From Trichostrongylus colubriformis (taxonomy: Eukaryota > Nematoda > Chromadorea > Rhabditida > Trichostrongylidae), in contig OZ022261.1 in the NCBI GenBank assembly GCA_963978905.1, positions 11,781,992 to 11,845,991 of the forward strand: a stretch of 64,000 nt of DNA. The letters run 5' to 3'. The position numbers were made by a program, and so were the translations under genes. Shown here one piece after another: positions 1 to 13,200 of the stretch (positions within the stretch are counted from its first letter, which is position 1; the number at the start of each line of letters is the position of its first letter). The notes below the pieces were generated by a model. It made no database searches and had not been told where the DNA came from. It saw only the letters and a list, made by a program, of their open reading frames with translations.

Positions 1-915
1 TTGAAGGCAACTGTTACTCAATGACTAAGTCTCACAGCTGAGTAGGTACGGCGAGGGTAAGAGTTTTTCTTTTTGAAAACTCTGAATATGACCAACTCCA
101 AGCCTCACTTCTGTAAAGCTGCCATCACTCCAAATGATGTATGAAGTATTTTTATCACTCCAGACACTTGCTGCACACCGGCTCGTTTCGTTGAGTTTCG
201 TTGAGTTACAACCTTTTTACGGCTCATTGAATTTTTTTGAAAGGTTCAATGATTTTCAGATCTTTCAAATGCGTTGATTTTTCAATTGACTAAGTAACTG
301 AACTAATTAACTGATTTAACTAAAAACTCTGAAAATTACCGAACCTTTCAAAGAATTCTGTCAACCAGAAAAAGCTTTTTAACCCAACGAAACAAGCAGG
401 TATTTATAAAGTAAAACGAAGTAAAGCTAGGACTTCGTTACACGTCATTTGAAATCATGACAGCTTCACAGCACTATGGCACGGAGTTGGTCTTCTTTAC
501 AGTTTTCACTTAGATAAATTCTCAACCTCCACCCTGCACTTACTCAGCTAGTTCCGAGCTTCTCTGTTCCCATGAGTAACATTTGCCCTCAAAACATAAA
601 AAAATTGAATGAGATATGTAAACGTCGACCAAAGTTATGGGCAAAGTCCAAATTCGCACATATTGACGCTACTGTATATACCAGTAAAATGTCTTGGGAA
701 GTCAAATATTTACATTTTCCATATCCGGTTGCTAGTAAAAACCTTAACAGGTTCTTGAAATTTACTCGCTTCATAGATCTACTCCTAGGCATTTCTGATC
801 GCTTGTTTCTTCTTTTATTACATCTATAAACTTGCTCTTCATGGTCAAATTACCCACAATCGCCTTCGTGAAACAATCGTCTCCGTGATTAACGTACCAC
901 TGACTATGGGCATGT

Positions 916-1015
916 GGTGTGTACCCTTACGGCAGGATTTCGCACGACGACGAGCGGCGTGCGACGCAGTGTGTGCGAGCTATGCGCGTCGCGGTAGTTG
1001 GGTCTTAGAATTTTA
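916..1015 (+). repeat. Half of a G-family foldback element
   Basis: GGTGTGTACCCTTACGGCAG and the following CGCACGACGACGAGCGGCG stretch match the left arm of the complete G elements at 33637, 45101 and 49044. The right arm is missing. Confidence 0.6.
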
Positions 1016-2253
1016 TGGAGGGATTTCCCATTGTGCGGTCCGATAGTATGTGAAAAAGGCGATAAGAGCACATATCGCTGAGTGTCCCCTTCCACTGGAA
1101 TCAGTTACAAAAAGAGAGCTTTATTTTCTTTTTTTTTCAGAGTTAATGAAAACGATGGTGGTTAGTCAAGGGAATTTTAGGAATATGGGCAACTGAGGAT
1201 GCCAAACTTGGTCCCTCCAAAAAGTTGAAGCCGAATGTACACCTACAAAGAAGGAATGCCCGTAAATTGGATCGAGTTGAATGAATTGTACGCCCAGTTC
1301 TCCGAGAGCTTCTACGATCATGAAGGAACACTAACTAGAGAAAGGTTTCATCTTCCCATAGGACTTCAAACCCAAGTGGATCTATAAGGTCTCGAATGCT
1401 GATGCTCGAAAAACCAAAATTGCAGAATGCCGTTAAGAAGTGAGTCAAGAGGGGTTAGGGTTTGTGTGGGATGACTCATCGGCAAGGCACTTTGTCGTCA
1501 AGGGGGTTAACCCTGCACGCAGCATCAGTCGAAACAGCCCATTGGTGGCGATCCCGTTTTACAGGCGGTGAGTAGCCGGTTTATTCCCAGCCAATGCTGA
1601 AGTTTTTGTACGTGTGTTTTATCCTTGTAAGTGCATCTACTACAATTTTGATGTTTCTGTGCATTGGCGCCTGATCAGAACCACTTAAACCAGTAACTTT
1701 TATTCGAAACTGACAAGCTCTAGGCGTAAAATTTTAATATCCTCACTAAAAAGGAAAAATCTGCTTCAAACTGCCACTATCAACATCTAACTCACATCGA
1801 CAACACACAAGCATCTTCAGAGATCTTTTTTTTGTTTCGAGCGTATCAGGCTACCTTTCTCTACCATTCGGCGCATTGGTAAATTAGCACGCTTGGGTGT
1901 TGGCGCCAGAGGTGTATGTCGTTAGAACAGGGAAATCGTGCGGCCGCGCGCGACGCGCGGCAATCGCGCACGAGTTGTCCAGTTCCGATTGGAGCAGCGC
2001 ATTTGCGCCAGAGCTACCGTGTCCTTTTGTTAGATCGGTTTCTTCTAATTGCGAACATTAGAGAAATAGGGAATAAAGTGAGGGTACACGTATGAACAAA
2101 ACTGGGACCCAAAAACTTCTACTTACAAATCTGCACACAACAATTGAAAATGTATAAAAAGGTGGTAATATAGTCAGGGTAGGTCCACTAATTGTGTGCT
2201 GTTGTCTCCTACTCAAACCGTTCTACAGTCATCAATTTGTACACTCAAGTGTA

Positions 2254-2334
2254 TATTTTTACCCAAGCCTTACTTTAGGAAGATGAGAGCTTCCCCCTAA
2301 ACTAAGGCTTAGACTAAAGACCTGGGTAAAAATA
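2254..2334. repeat. Hairpin-forming inverted repeat
   Basis: TATTTTTACCCA at 2254 pairs exactly with TGGGTAAAAATA at 2323-2334. Inside it, AGCCTTACTTTAGG faces CCTAAACTAAGGCT with one mismatch. The right arm carries an extra bulge of about 13 bases. A small RNA precursor is possible, but a degraded foldback element is as likely. Confidence 0.45.
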
Positions 2335-3920
2335 GCACGGGACGCCGATTTCGGTTTAGCGGCCCTCCCCCCATAACTATATTAGCACATAAAAGTGTTA
2401 GGATATGGAAAAAAAGATGTAAAAAGGTCATGATACGGATAAATGACTACTTATATATTGAAGCAGAAGGTTGTCCCAGAAACCTGCTACTCGTGCGCGA
2501 ACGTCGCGGGTGCGACGACGCATCGCGATTTTTCGGTCCTAATGACATACACCCACGGTGCCAGTAGCGCATGTGGCGAGCACGAGCTTCATCCCGCAAA
2601 TTGAATGTGATGCTGTTCAAGGGATCGAGCCACCCGACGAGTCGTGTTACGGTCGAATCGATATTTTTAGTCATAACGTCGGAAAAGTGGGATGGCCATG
2701 GATCTATTACCTCTCCCATTTTATAAAAATAATATCCCAACAAATGTGGGAAATACCACTTAAGTCTGCGTAGCAGCGGAATCTACCACAGCAAGTACAC
2801 CTAACAAGCTTCGAAGAGAAGCATTGTTTTCTTTACAAAGGGCCTTGGCTTCTCCTTCGCGAACGCATTGCCGCTTGTGCTTCAATAGCACTTTTCCGTT
2901 GTACTGATGCGCTAAAAAAAGATCTTTTAAAATGTTCGTAGGATGTCTATGTGTGTGAGATATTGCAAGTAACAGTTCAGAACAGGTTTCATTCTTCCCA
3001 ATGTTGAGTATATATACAAAAATTCATGTATCGAACTAGTCAGTTTCAGTAAAACTTACTGGTAACACGGTGGGTGGGATGAGGCACCAATGCAAAGAAA
3101 CATCAGGATTGAAGCAGACGCATTTATCATAGACAAAACACAAAATGGAAAAAAAGTCAGCCTCAGCTAGGAGCAAACTGACTACGAACCTCCTGCAGGG
3201 CGCGATCGTTACCATTGGAGGCAATGCCGACTGATGCTGCGTACAGGGTAAGTCCCGTCGACGGCTAAATACCCCGCCGATGAGTCATCCCACGCAAACT
3301 TTGATCCCTCCTAAGGGCGCCGTTAGGCTTCGCAATTTTGCGTTTTTGCGATTTTGCGGCTTCGCACTTTCCCACGCTATACTACGACCTTGAAATTGTG
3401 CAATGCTGCATGTTCGCGTGTCGTGCTGCGACACCGCAATATAGCAAAATTGCAGGATCGCAAAATCGCAAAGTCGTATTACCGCAAACACACAATATCA
3501 CGAAGTCTGTTAGCGGCCTAACACGCTTTGAAACGGCATTTTGCAGTTTTAGTTGCATTTTGTGATCAGCATACGACATCCTATCGATCCACCTCAGAGG
3601 TACAGTTGATGACAGGGGACAGTCAACATAAACCTGTTGGTAATCGGGCAGGAGGAGGTGGATACCGGATAAGAAGTGGATATGCATTCAATCCAGTAAG
3701 ATAAGAAAAGGTAACTACTGTTGCTGGATGATCGTGCATACGTAATTTTTTTCCTGATTTATTACTGAAGCCATTGATTTCTACCCGATTATTGAATGCC
3801 ATTGATTTCCTACGAAGAATGCTGTGATTGCCATAAGTAGAAGAAAACAGATCACTGCCATTTGATTCAGCGTGATCTCTCGAGTAACTTTTTCGGATGA
3901 GTGGATTTTCCTATTCTAAG

Positions 3921-4267
3921 TTCCAAAGAGAGTGGTAGGAGATGGTAGAACTTCTAAAGTGAGTCATCAAAATGAAAGCTACGAGCTCAAGAAGACTATA
4001 TGCGGCAAAATTTCCGATGTAAGGAAGTGTCTCCGGGCTTTATAAGAGTGGTCATCTTCCTCAATTGCCACTTGTTATAGCAATGCCCGCCCCTTTTGCT
4101 AACAGAGCTCGCTTTTTTTTCGGAATCAACGGTGGGAATGGGGTCGTTTTTCTCTGGTTCTGGCCGTTCCATTTCGTTTTCCCCACTTTCGAACTAGTAC
4201 GCACCTGGACTTTCGTATCAATAATCTTTTAATATTCAGGTCTGACCACTCCTACCACTGCTTTTAA
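3921..4267 (+). mobile_element. E-family inverted-repeat element (diverged copy)
   Basis: About 345 bases aligned throughout to the element at 7918-8270, with degenerate ends (AGAGTGGTAGGAG facing CTCCTACCACTGC). It has no coding capacity, so it is a non-autonomous element. Confidence 0.65.
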
Positions 4268-5189
4268 GGCACTTCTCGCTATGATCTGAGTGAATCGTTA
4301 CCACCATGGGTATAGCCACGGTTACACCTTGCGAACATTTTCCAGCTCGAGAAAACACTGGGTACGAATCGACCCGAAAGTTCTGCTATTCTTTGACCGT
4401 GCAAATCTCACGATCGCACAATCTTAGAATTGTATATGTCGTCTGCGCACTCCCACTTGAGCATGCTATTTCTCCTTTGCGACAGTGGTTTATCACAACT
4501 CACGGCTCGAGAATGGTAACAGACTGGTGCTGCAGTGAGAAGTAGAATGCTTGAAGGCAGGGACAGGGGAAATTCGGACGAACAATGAAAAATGTAGTGA
4601 ATATGAAAGTCGTGGTGCTTAGTGATACGATGTTGAAGAAAAAACGGAAGAAATTTGCCAAAGACCCGAGAAATAGGACCCTTTCCCACCGCTGATGCTT
4701 AACGCGGACGACCTTTCCGTCAAGAGGCAGGCAGTCCAGACTATTCTTCCATTGCCATGCTGCCAAGTAAACACAAGGGAATGTTTGGAAATATGACAGC
4801 ATCTTTTTTCTGGCGTGAGGTTCAAGCTAGAACTGCGAGAGTACCCCGATCCAGCCGCATATCCTTGGCCCCTCTCATCGTAGCCAACCAGGGATAACGT
4901 CGGGTGGAGGTGAGGTCTGTCCCCAATAACCATACTATCCCTAATGTTGTCTTTAAAGGAATCCTGCTTGTTCAAGAATGGCTCGCTGTATGGTGTCTCT
5001 TAAGAGCGAACGCTCTCTCTCTAGCACTGTTCCTATATACACCGGGAAACTCGTCCAGTTCAGTATTGTGAAGGCGATTCTTTGCGTATACTGTAGCAAA
5101 AAATCGTACGTTTACTGCCCTGTCACTTTCTCACCAGTGGCATTACGAGTTGTTTTCTTAAGTTAGGCAATGCCCACTTTTCCTCGAGA

Positions 5190-5345
5190 ACGAATTCAAC
5201 ACGTAACGATCTTTCTCCACTCGTTACTTCACCTTCTCAGATGGATCACCAGAATGACTGCTTTCGTCACTGCACATCTTGAAAACTATACCAGTCTATT
5301 TCATATCTCATCGTCGACGGCAATTTTTCCATAATATGGACGAAA
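5190..5345 (+). repeat. Diverged duplicate of the fln-2 start region
   Basis: This stretch resembles 6985-7190, including ATCTCATCGTCGACGGCAA and a TATGGACGA that corresponds to the real start codon context TATGGACGAT. Downstream of the shared ATG the copy no longer encodes a CH helix. It may be an old tandem duplication of the first exon and leader. Confidence 0.5.
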
Positions 5346-7105
5346 AGGTGGTGCCAAGTCCCGAGTGGAACCAAGGTTTTTGCCCGGAGTCTTCAACAAT
5401 GGCATTTTGGCCGAATGTGGATTCTGAAAGTAAGGAAGCCAAAATATGCAAGAGTAGAAAAGAAGGGAACGAAACGGTCGAGAAGAAGAGATTATGACTC
5501 TTTCTTCCACGTTCCCTCATCGAGTACGTGATCTCGCGCCCTCTGCATCACTGACAATACATAGTGATGCAGCCGACGCGGTTAGTCGAGCAACGTTGCT
5601 CCGCCTTCTGAAGCTACTTCACCGTCGGCACCCACCGCACCGAAATGCGCCCTGGCGAGGCCGGACTGCCTTCAGTCGCGAGTCTGGGCACAGGTTATTC
5701 CTTTGAAAGTTAGTATTTCTTTATAGGTCACAGTTCTTCCCTGTTCTAATTTCTCTAACTACCCCCAAAAGTGTCTTCAACTCAGCATCCTTGTATCAGC
5801 ATTTTATTGTAGTCTCATCTTATTCACTGAATAAATGTCTATGTATTCTCACACATGAGTTTGATACTGTGCAGCTTATCCCGAAAGTGTAGATGGTTCA
5901 ACAGATGTGGCTGTGGTCCACGGAATCTGTTTGTGTGTGTATGTGACTATGACACTTCTTTAATTGATTTAAATTTATATATTTGCACAGCCAGCTTGCA
6001 TTTCAATCGCATATTGCGATCGAAACAACACTCTTTTATGTGAGCTTTGTTTTTTCGAACTGAATATGGATTGCCGTTTTTTATCCGTCACTTATGTGAG
6101 CACGTCAATTATTCCAACAGCAATTGCAATTATTTGATCGCCTACCACGGGCCCTATTGTGAATGGAGTTTTCATTTCAATGAAGTGAGCTGCTAGCGCA
6201 TTCACATCAAGGGTTCGACATTAATGGCAGATTTTGTATAGCGTCACAGCTGATTCTGTCCTTCACATTGATACGATTCGATAATGTTTGACAGCATGAA
6301 ATTAAGAAATGCTTGCTGCTACTGAAAGCAAAGTGGAATTCGTTCGATCAATCGAAAATGAAAATAGAACTGGGTGTGATAGGTGCTTGACACCTTACCG
6401 GTCCTGTGCTTTCCCACAAGTTTTTTTCGGCTCCTTCGTGCCTTGCTCGAGAACCTCGTTTGAAGTCACTTTTTTCCCGCGTGCGGAAAAGGAATAAGAG
6501 TATACTCGACTTCCGCAACATAGGCCTGTCGAGATTATCGCGTTGCTCCGCTCTCAGTGCTCCAATTTCCGCCCAGTTTTCTGCGCGCTAACAAAAGCTA
6601 TGTGGCATAGCGCGCCAGTTGGTCGTCTTTATCACCGCGACTCCGGTTTCCGGTCTTGATTAAGTGCAGGTCGTGATGACTCGTCTCGTCGATGAGGTAG
6701 TGCGCGGATCGTACGGCGAATTGTTTGGTCTGTGGCGGTGCACGGGCTCCCATACCCCATCCCGCCGAATGTTGTGCGGACCGAGAGCATCGTGCCTCGG
6801 CATTTGGCTATATCTGACGTGTTTGCGTTGCGAGACGCGTTTACTTCCCTTTCCTGCCTGATTCAGTATCGACTCTGCTAGCAGATACTGTAATTAGTCT
6901 GGAAACCGTTCGACCCCACCCATTTTCTCACAGTACCTTCATAAGTTGTTGGGATTAGACATGATCAGCCTCTCGTTCGAAACCAGATCAACACACGTAC
7001 CGATCTTTTCCCATTCTTCTACCATCCCCCTCCTTATAAAATTCACCAAAATGATTGCATTTTACGCTGCAATTCTTCAAATGTCTTTAGGTCCATACCT
7101 GCCTA

Positions 7106-7111
7106 TTTCAG
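7106..7111 (+). promoter_or_regulatory. Candidate trans-splice or cis acceptor TTTCAG upstream of the start codon
   Basis: CTATTTCAG lies 70 bases before the ATG at 7182 and matches the nematode acceptor consensus. It could accept a spliced leader or a 5' UTR exon. In the diverged upstream copy the same position reads TTTCAT, so the acceptor is lost there. Confidence 0.35.
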
Positions 7112-7181
7112 CTTCAGCTTCTTCGCCGTTTTCCTCTCCTCTTTATTCTGATCTCATCATCGACGCCAAAGTTTCCATGAT

Positions 7182-7250
7182 ATGGACGATAATCGCCAGC
7201 TGTGGATCGATATACAATGCCAAACGTTTACAAATTGGATCAATGAGCAG
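7182..7250 (+). CDS. fln-2: fln-2 exon 1: start codon and first helix of CH1
   Basis: 23 codons beginning [12 protein letters not shown] and ending TFTNWINEQ, the first CH helix (actin-binding site 1). The ATG has G at -3 and +4. An in-frame TGA at 7149 closes the frame upstream, so this is the probable initiator unless an intron separates a further 5' exon (a TTTCAG lies at 7106-7111). The donor is CAG|GTGCAT, phase 0. Confidence 0.85.
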
Positions 7251-10200
7251 GTGCATATTATATTTCAAAAACGCCGACGTCATGATGCCGTTGTCCATTT
7301 GTGTACTAACAATAAGCCATGCCTCTTCGATTCCATGAATTTCCAAAAAACGGCCACTAGCACAGTCAATGTACACTTCCTTCAAATGATAACTTCTCTA
7401 TGCAATTTCCAATGAACAGGGCTTCAAAATTGAGGGGCAAGTAAATGTGAGACTCTCTGAAGATCACAGAGATCTCTTTGTAAGTGAGCTGCTTGATCGA
7501 TTTGGTTCTTTGAGTTAGTGTCGAGTTTTTGTTTGCAGATGTCCCCTAAGAAGTGCGTTGATGTGTGCGTAGGGATGGAGAGCCGCACCAGCTCGAGCTA
7601 CCTCGTTTGGTCACTATTGACATGTGACCGGCTATCCCTCACACTTGGATTTGACGGTTTACTGGCTATATGGGCTGAGTCAACACACCCCTTTGAACGG
7701 GGTTGATCAAATTGATTCCTTGGATCAACTTGGCAGTTAAATCCATATTAGTTTGAGTAAAAAAATTATGTACATAAATGTGATTAGAATGGGCATTTAC
7801 CAAAACACGAATGTATTATGTCGCCTCTGTTAGCGCTTCCACTAAAATATAGTGATCGAATTTACGCGCACGTGGCCGATGCATATTGTACGAGTCACAA
7901 CGGTGAACAACTTTTGCTTAAAGACAGTGATAGGGTGTGGGTAATGAGAGCTAGAAAAGTGGGTCACGCAAATGAAAGCTAAGGGTACAAAAAGACTATA
8001 TGTGGCGAAATCTCTGATGAGAAAGAGCGCTTCCGGGCTTCATAAGTGCCGTCTCCTTCAACAGCTACCACTTGTTTTGTGGCGGCCCGCCCTTTTTTTC
8101 AGAACCATCCGCCCCTTCTGAGAATGCGCGGCGGGAATAGGGTATCATCTTTCGGGTTTTTGACCTTTTCATTCGATTATTTCCTCACTTCCGTACTATT
8201 GAGCACCCCGACCTTCATACTTAATGGTCCTTCCATATTTGGCCGGAATAATCCCTATCACTGTCTTTAATATGAATTGGAGAGTGATGCATTTCAATAT
8301 TCAACGTATGTTGAAGTGAATACATGTGATTTCAGATAGAATCCCCGAAAATCTCAGATTTGTCACGTGATCTCTCCAATGGCGTCGTGCTCATTCGACT
8401 TATAGAGTCCCTTCAAGGCCGAAAATACTACGGAAAGGTAAAGCTTACACTTAGAATACATAGTATTTTATTATTTTTCCACCACTATACTCTCGATCGT
8501 GATACTGAATTTTTCTTTTTTTGCGCTTCCTCAAGAGGTACTTTTTAGGATCAATTGTAGTTCACTGAAGTGAGTTGCCACATTATCATTGATACACCAT
8601 GTTTCTGATTTTTCAAATTGTATCGTACAAGTTTTCTGTGCAAAGAGGTGCAGCGGTAACAAGTTAAAATCCACTGCGCTATCTGTAGTTCTCCTTCCAC
8701 CTGTCTCAACATCATACCCCCTAATCGGTACTGAGCGCCACGATCAGAACACTTACATGAACACTAGCCCGCTCCGCACCTGGGGTGAACCGCTACGAAT
8801 GTGATGGAACTTCTCTCAAATATTCAATGAAGGCCGAATGCATGGCGCGTCTCACAGAGGCCGATCGACGCCAGTTTTATTGAACGTTACCGATTAATTC
8901 GAGATTTTATGGTGTGAGTTCAGTGAACTTCATCAACAAAGCCGCAGAACTGGCTGTGGTCAACGTAATCGTTAGCGTTGAATGTTTTTCAAAATTTTTA
9001 TGTGTCGTGACCTTTATGGAACACGCCTTCTACTAAGTTATTTACTGGTATGGATTAATAGAAACATAGTACTAGAGTGCTTTGGCTTTTTTTTGCTACA
9101 TGTGATAAAATAGAGTAGAGTAATTGTTTTCACCTCCATTTCATCAATCATGACGTAAAGGCATATACCTACTAGACTCATGACAGGACCGAATCTCGCA
9201 GGTTGTAGCCACACATCGTCATTAGCCTGAGCTCTTGCAGTAACACAAAATCCAGTAATCTCATGTTTTTGGGCTAGGGTGGGAACCAGGGTCATGCTTG
9301 GTATTGAAAAAATTTTTGGAAAAAATATGACCCTTCTCCCCATCTCCATTGTTCCGAGGGTACCCGTCCCGACCCGATAAAAGGTCGTTTACTGATTATC
9401 ATATCATTGCATAATGATCGCCCCATAGGCCCCACATTTTATCAGAAAGGGGTGGCCCTTTAGGAATTATCGAGGAAATTCGCAAAATATAACTTCCACA
9501 ATTTTGCAACTCAAAATACGACCCTCCCTGGGGATTTCTCGACCCATGCCTGAGCCACACGTAAGTTCTAACCATAGATGCAAGAGCTCCATGACGTGAA
9601 AATGAATATTGGAAGTGATAGTTTGTTCCATTGCCCCTTCCACCTGATCCTCCCAATGTGCTGCTGAGTCCCCCTCCTCTCCACACATGGGCTAACACAT
9701 AGTGCTCATTCCTATTACTAGCGGTACAAGCTGCCATGGGGCCGACGGCTAACCAGCTGGTGACTGATGTCTTCTGTATCTATGCTTTATTGACTTCCGA
9801 TGATTACGCGGGTATTTTCAGATTTATGAAGATGAACCAACGGAAATTCAAATGTTACTCAATGTACAAATGGCGTTAGACGCTCTCAGAGAGGATGGGA
9901 TTAAAACCGTCAATATCGGTTAGTGCGTGAATAGATTCCAGAGCCTTTTTTTCATTTTTCAGCTTACGTTTCCACTCATATTTATTTGTTTTCGTGTTGC
10001 TTGCTTATTTTTCTACATCTTTATTTTTATTTGTAACCTATTAATGTTTAACTCCACTAATTACTACATTGTGCTTACAGTGATTATTACTTTCATGCTA
10101 AATTTGAAAAGCAGCACAATAGGTGGCCATGCACTACTTCAGCGAGAACTGTAGTGAAAATCAAATGAGCAACTGGCTGCTCACGCATTTGCTAAGGCGA

Positions 10201-13200
10201 TTTTCTTATTGACCCAGACGCTGAATGTGACCGCTGTCTCACGCAGGACTACACAGCCTTGCGATGCCTATCGAGAATTCCGAAGTACACTGAATTTCAT
10301 TCTTCTCAACAGGAAGCCATGACGTGGTCGAGGGCAACACGAAACTCATACTTGGCCTTATTTGGTGCCTTATTCAACGATATCAAATCGCATCACATAG
10401 CAAAATCCCACCGAAAAAGCTTATGATGGCATGGATTCAGGTGAGTTCCTAGAGTTTTCGGATAGTTTTCGTTTGAATTGAGACTGAGTGATTTGAAATT
10501 AACGGCAGTTGTAGGGTAGCTGGGGCTGAAATGGAAACATCCTTGAATAAAAAAAAGTCGAGTTGCTGAGATGCAAAAGTGAGTAAGAAACGGAAAGAAG
10601 CGGTCAAGAACCAGTGAAAGAAGACCCCTTCTTCACTGTGGATTCCAGAAGTGGATGGGTCACGTAAGAAGGGGCGGGTCGCGTTGAAACAGGTGACAAA
10701 GTTGAATAAGTGTCTTCTTCGATACTCAGGGACGCTCCTTTCACCGGGAATTTCACTCCGTATGGTCTCTTTAGACGCCTAACTTACATTTGAATGACCC
10801 ATTTCAGAGATCCCTATTAGCCACATACCGTGTCACTCTTTAAGTGAATTTATTCCAGTTACATACTTTACACTTACAATTTACTATCTATCTAAACATT
10901 TTCCTCTGATAGCCTTTCTCATCGGCAGGCAAGGAGACCCTGAAGGAAGAACTGTGACAATTAGTAAAGGAAGAAATAGTGGACCGTATGTATGTATGAG
11001 TATGTAACTGGAATAATGGAAATAGTGGAGGCGTTCCATTGATGATTCCGTGGTTGCAAACAGCGAAAAATTAAGTACCACATTTAGGGTACCGGAAGGG
11101 AAAATCAGGCAGATTGTGGACTACGAATGTTGGGGTGCTCAGCTGCGTAACAGTAGAGAGATATGGCATTGATGGTGCTAAGGATGCTTCATTAAGCCTT
11201 CTAGATTAAACCGCTATGTGTCAAGATTCCACTATGATGCGAGGCTAACCTTTCGANNNNNNNNNNNNNNNNNNNNNNNNNNNNNNNNNNNNNNNNNNNN
11301 NNNNNNNNNNNNNNNNNNNNNNNNNNNNNNNNNNNNNNNNNNNNNNNNNNNNNNNNNNNNNNNNNNNNNNNNNNNNNNNNNNNNNNNNNNNNNNNNNNNN
11401 NNNNNNNNNNNNNNNNNNNNNNNNNNNNNNNNNNNNNNNNNNNNNNNNNNNNNNNNTGAGAAGATTGTAGGTACCAACTCCCAACTCTTGCTTTTTCAAT
11501 GCTAGTTTCGCCACACATCACATCTTCTGGCGTAGTTGTTTTCAGAAAACATATATTACCACTTCTCAATTTCTCCTTACTTCTAACAGTGCCTTTGAAG
11601 GCCGTTAAGTTGTATAGTGGGACGTGGGTTATGGTCACATGGTAGTGGTGTAAGACAACTCACGAAATTTTCAAGTTTTTCTATAAGCCACCTAGTTGCT
11701 GTTGAAGTATTCCTTCTGTTGGAAAATTTAGATTGTTGAAATTTGAGATTGTATGTAATATTTAAGAATACAATATCTATAATCTAGTGCCTAAGAATTC
11801 AATTTCTGAAGTAATTTAAAACCGTTATTCGGTCGAAGAACGTCGAAACTCCTACGGCATAATTTTATGAGGATAGCTGTATCCGAATGAAAGACAATCG
11901 TTCTAGTCAGTACTACCGGAGATGAAACTCACTAACTTCCGAACGAATTGGAATGACGGTCGAGCACTGAGTGCACTGTTGGAATACTGCCAGTCGGGTT
12001 TGTGTCCTGAGTGGAAAGGATTAGATCCCGAAAAGAGGGTGAGTGTCTCAGTGATGAAAGACATTTTTTGCTTTCTCTGATACATTTCCCCTTCAAAGTC
12101 GCTCTTATTTTAGGCTGGCAAATTGTGAACGTGCTTTGAAACTGGCCAGTGAATACCTGAATATTCCACCAATTATATCTGCAGCCCACTTGAATAGTCC
12201 CCATTTGGACGAGTTATCGTGTATCACATATTTGTCATATTTTATAATGAGAGGAGCATGTGGCTATCAAGCAACACTACGACGCGTTCAAATGGTGAGC
12301 TCATCTTATGTATAGTGATGGAATCTCAAATACCTCATGGTTTTTACGAATTTGGATTTGATCTGAACTTGTAGGAGGGGCAGTAGGGCACAGATCAATT
12401 CTCCACTGGTGCTTTTACTTGCCCCAGAAACCTTGCCATAGACGTATGTTTGCTGGATAGTCCACTCGTGTACGCGATTCCACTCTAATCACAGTGTGAA
12501 GTATTCTGCATAGGTTAAAGGCACCGGAAGTTGGCAATTTTGGCCTACGGCAAGAGGTACCGTAAGGCTTGCAGTTTGTTAGGTTGCAGACATTACACAC
12601 AGAACACCTTACTAAGGCGTCGAGTGTGAATTCAATGGATTTGTTCCACCATGACACCTTCTTTTCTTATCCTTTCGTTTATTCTCCCATTCATTGTTTC
12701 ACTTAATTGCTGCTAGTCATTGTTTCACTTAATTAACACCATCGGAAATGAATGAAATGCACCCTACGAAACAACAAATGTCATCTTGTACAGCGAATAA
12801 CTCGGAAAGGTGATGTTGCAGTTCCAAGTGATGTGCGGGAAGTGCGATTACGGACCACAACGTTGCGCTTTCGAATTCGGGTTTCTCTATCAATTTCCGC
12901 CTTTACCCTCAAATATTCGTTTCAAAACGATCATTTTCTGCCATCTCTCTATTTTTCCCGACATCTCCGGGTTCCTCTGAAGATTTAGCGCGTTTGCTGT
13001 GTTGTCTGACGCACTATGTGCTGTGTAGCTATTGCCAACCTAGTTCTCGTAAAGACCGCACCTTTCTTAGCCTTCACAAAGCCTTCACAGGGATGCTCCG
13101 TTAAGGACTGGCCTCAGATGGTACTCGAACCCGTACTGAGTTCTCTGTGCACCGTGCCTTGCCATTGCTTCACCAGACACCACGCGAGTCCTCTGGATCG

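Larger units (their letters stand above)
1..7181. other. Upstream noncoding region
   Basis: No convincing exon was found in these 7.2 kb. Open frames are short and unlike known proteins. The region holds half a G-family foldback (916-1015), a CpG-rich patch around 1940-1975, a hairpin (2254-2334), an E-family inverted-repeat element (3921-4267) and a diverged copy of the fln-2 start region (5190-5345). It probably includes the fln-2 promoter or 5' introns, but no promoter motif can be assigned. Confidence 0.6.
10441..11906. other. fln-2 intron 4, contains an assembly gap
   Basis: Holds an inverted, diverged E-family element (10497-10817), a 200-base run of N (11257-11456) and, just after the gap, a D-family fragment (TTTCGCCACACATCACATC). 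Exons 4 and 5 join in phase across it, so the gap need not hide coding sequence. Confidence 0.75.

Noticed and set aside
6946..7338. 130-codon frame overlapping exon 1
   Set aside because: It is a different frame from the CH1 helix and runs into intron 1; only its ATG at 7177 is of possible regulatory interest.
9038..9737. Minus-strand frames of 103 and 112 codons in intron 2
   Set aside because: No recognised motif, no paired splice sites, and the region lies inside a well-supported fln-2 intron.
11201..11638. Long frames running through the N gap
   Set aside because: They are open only because N contains no stops; the flanks are repeat sequence.
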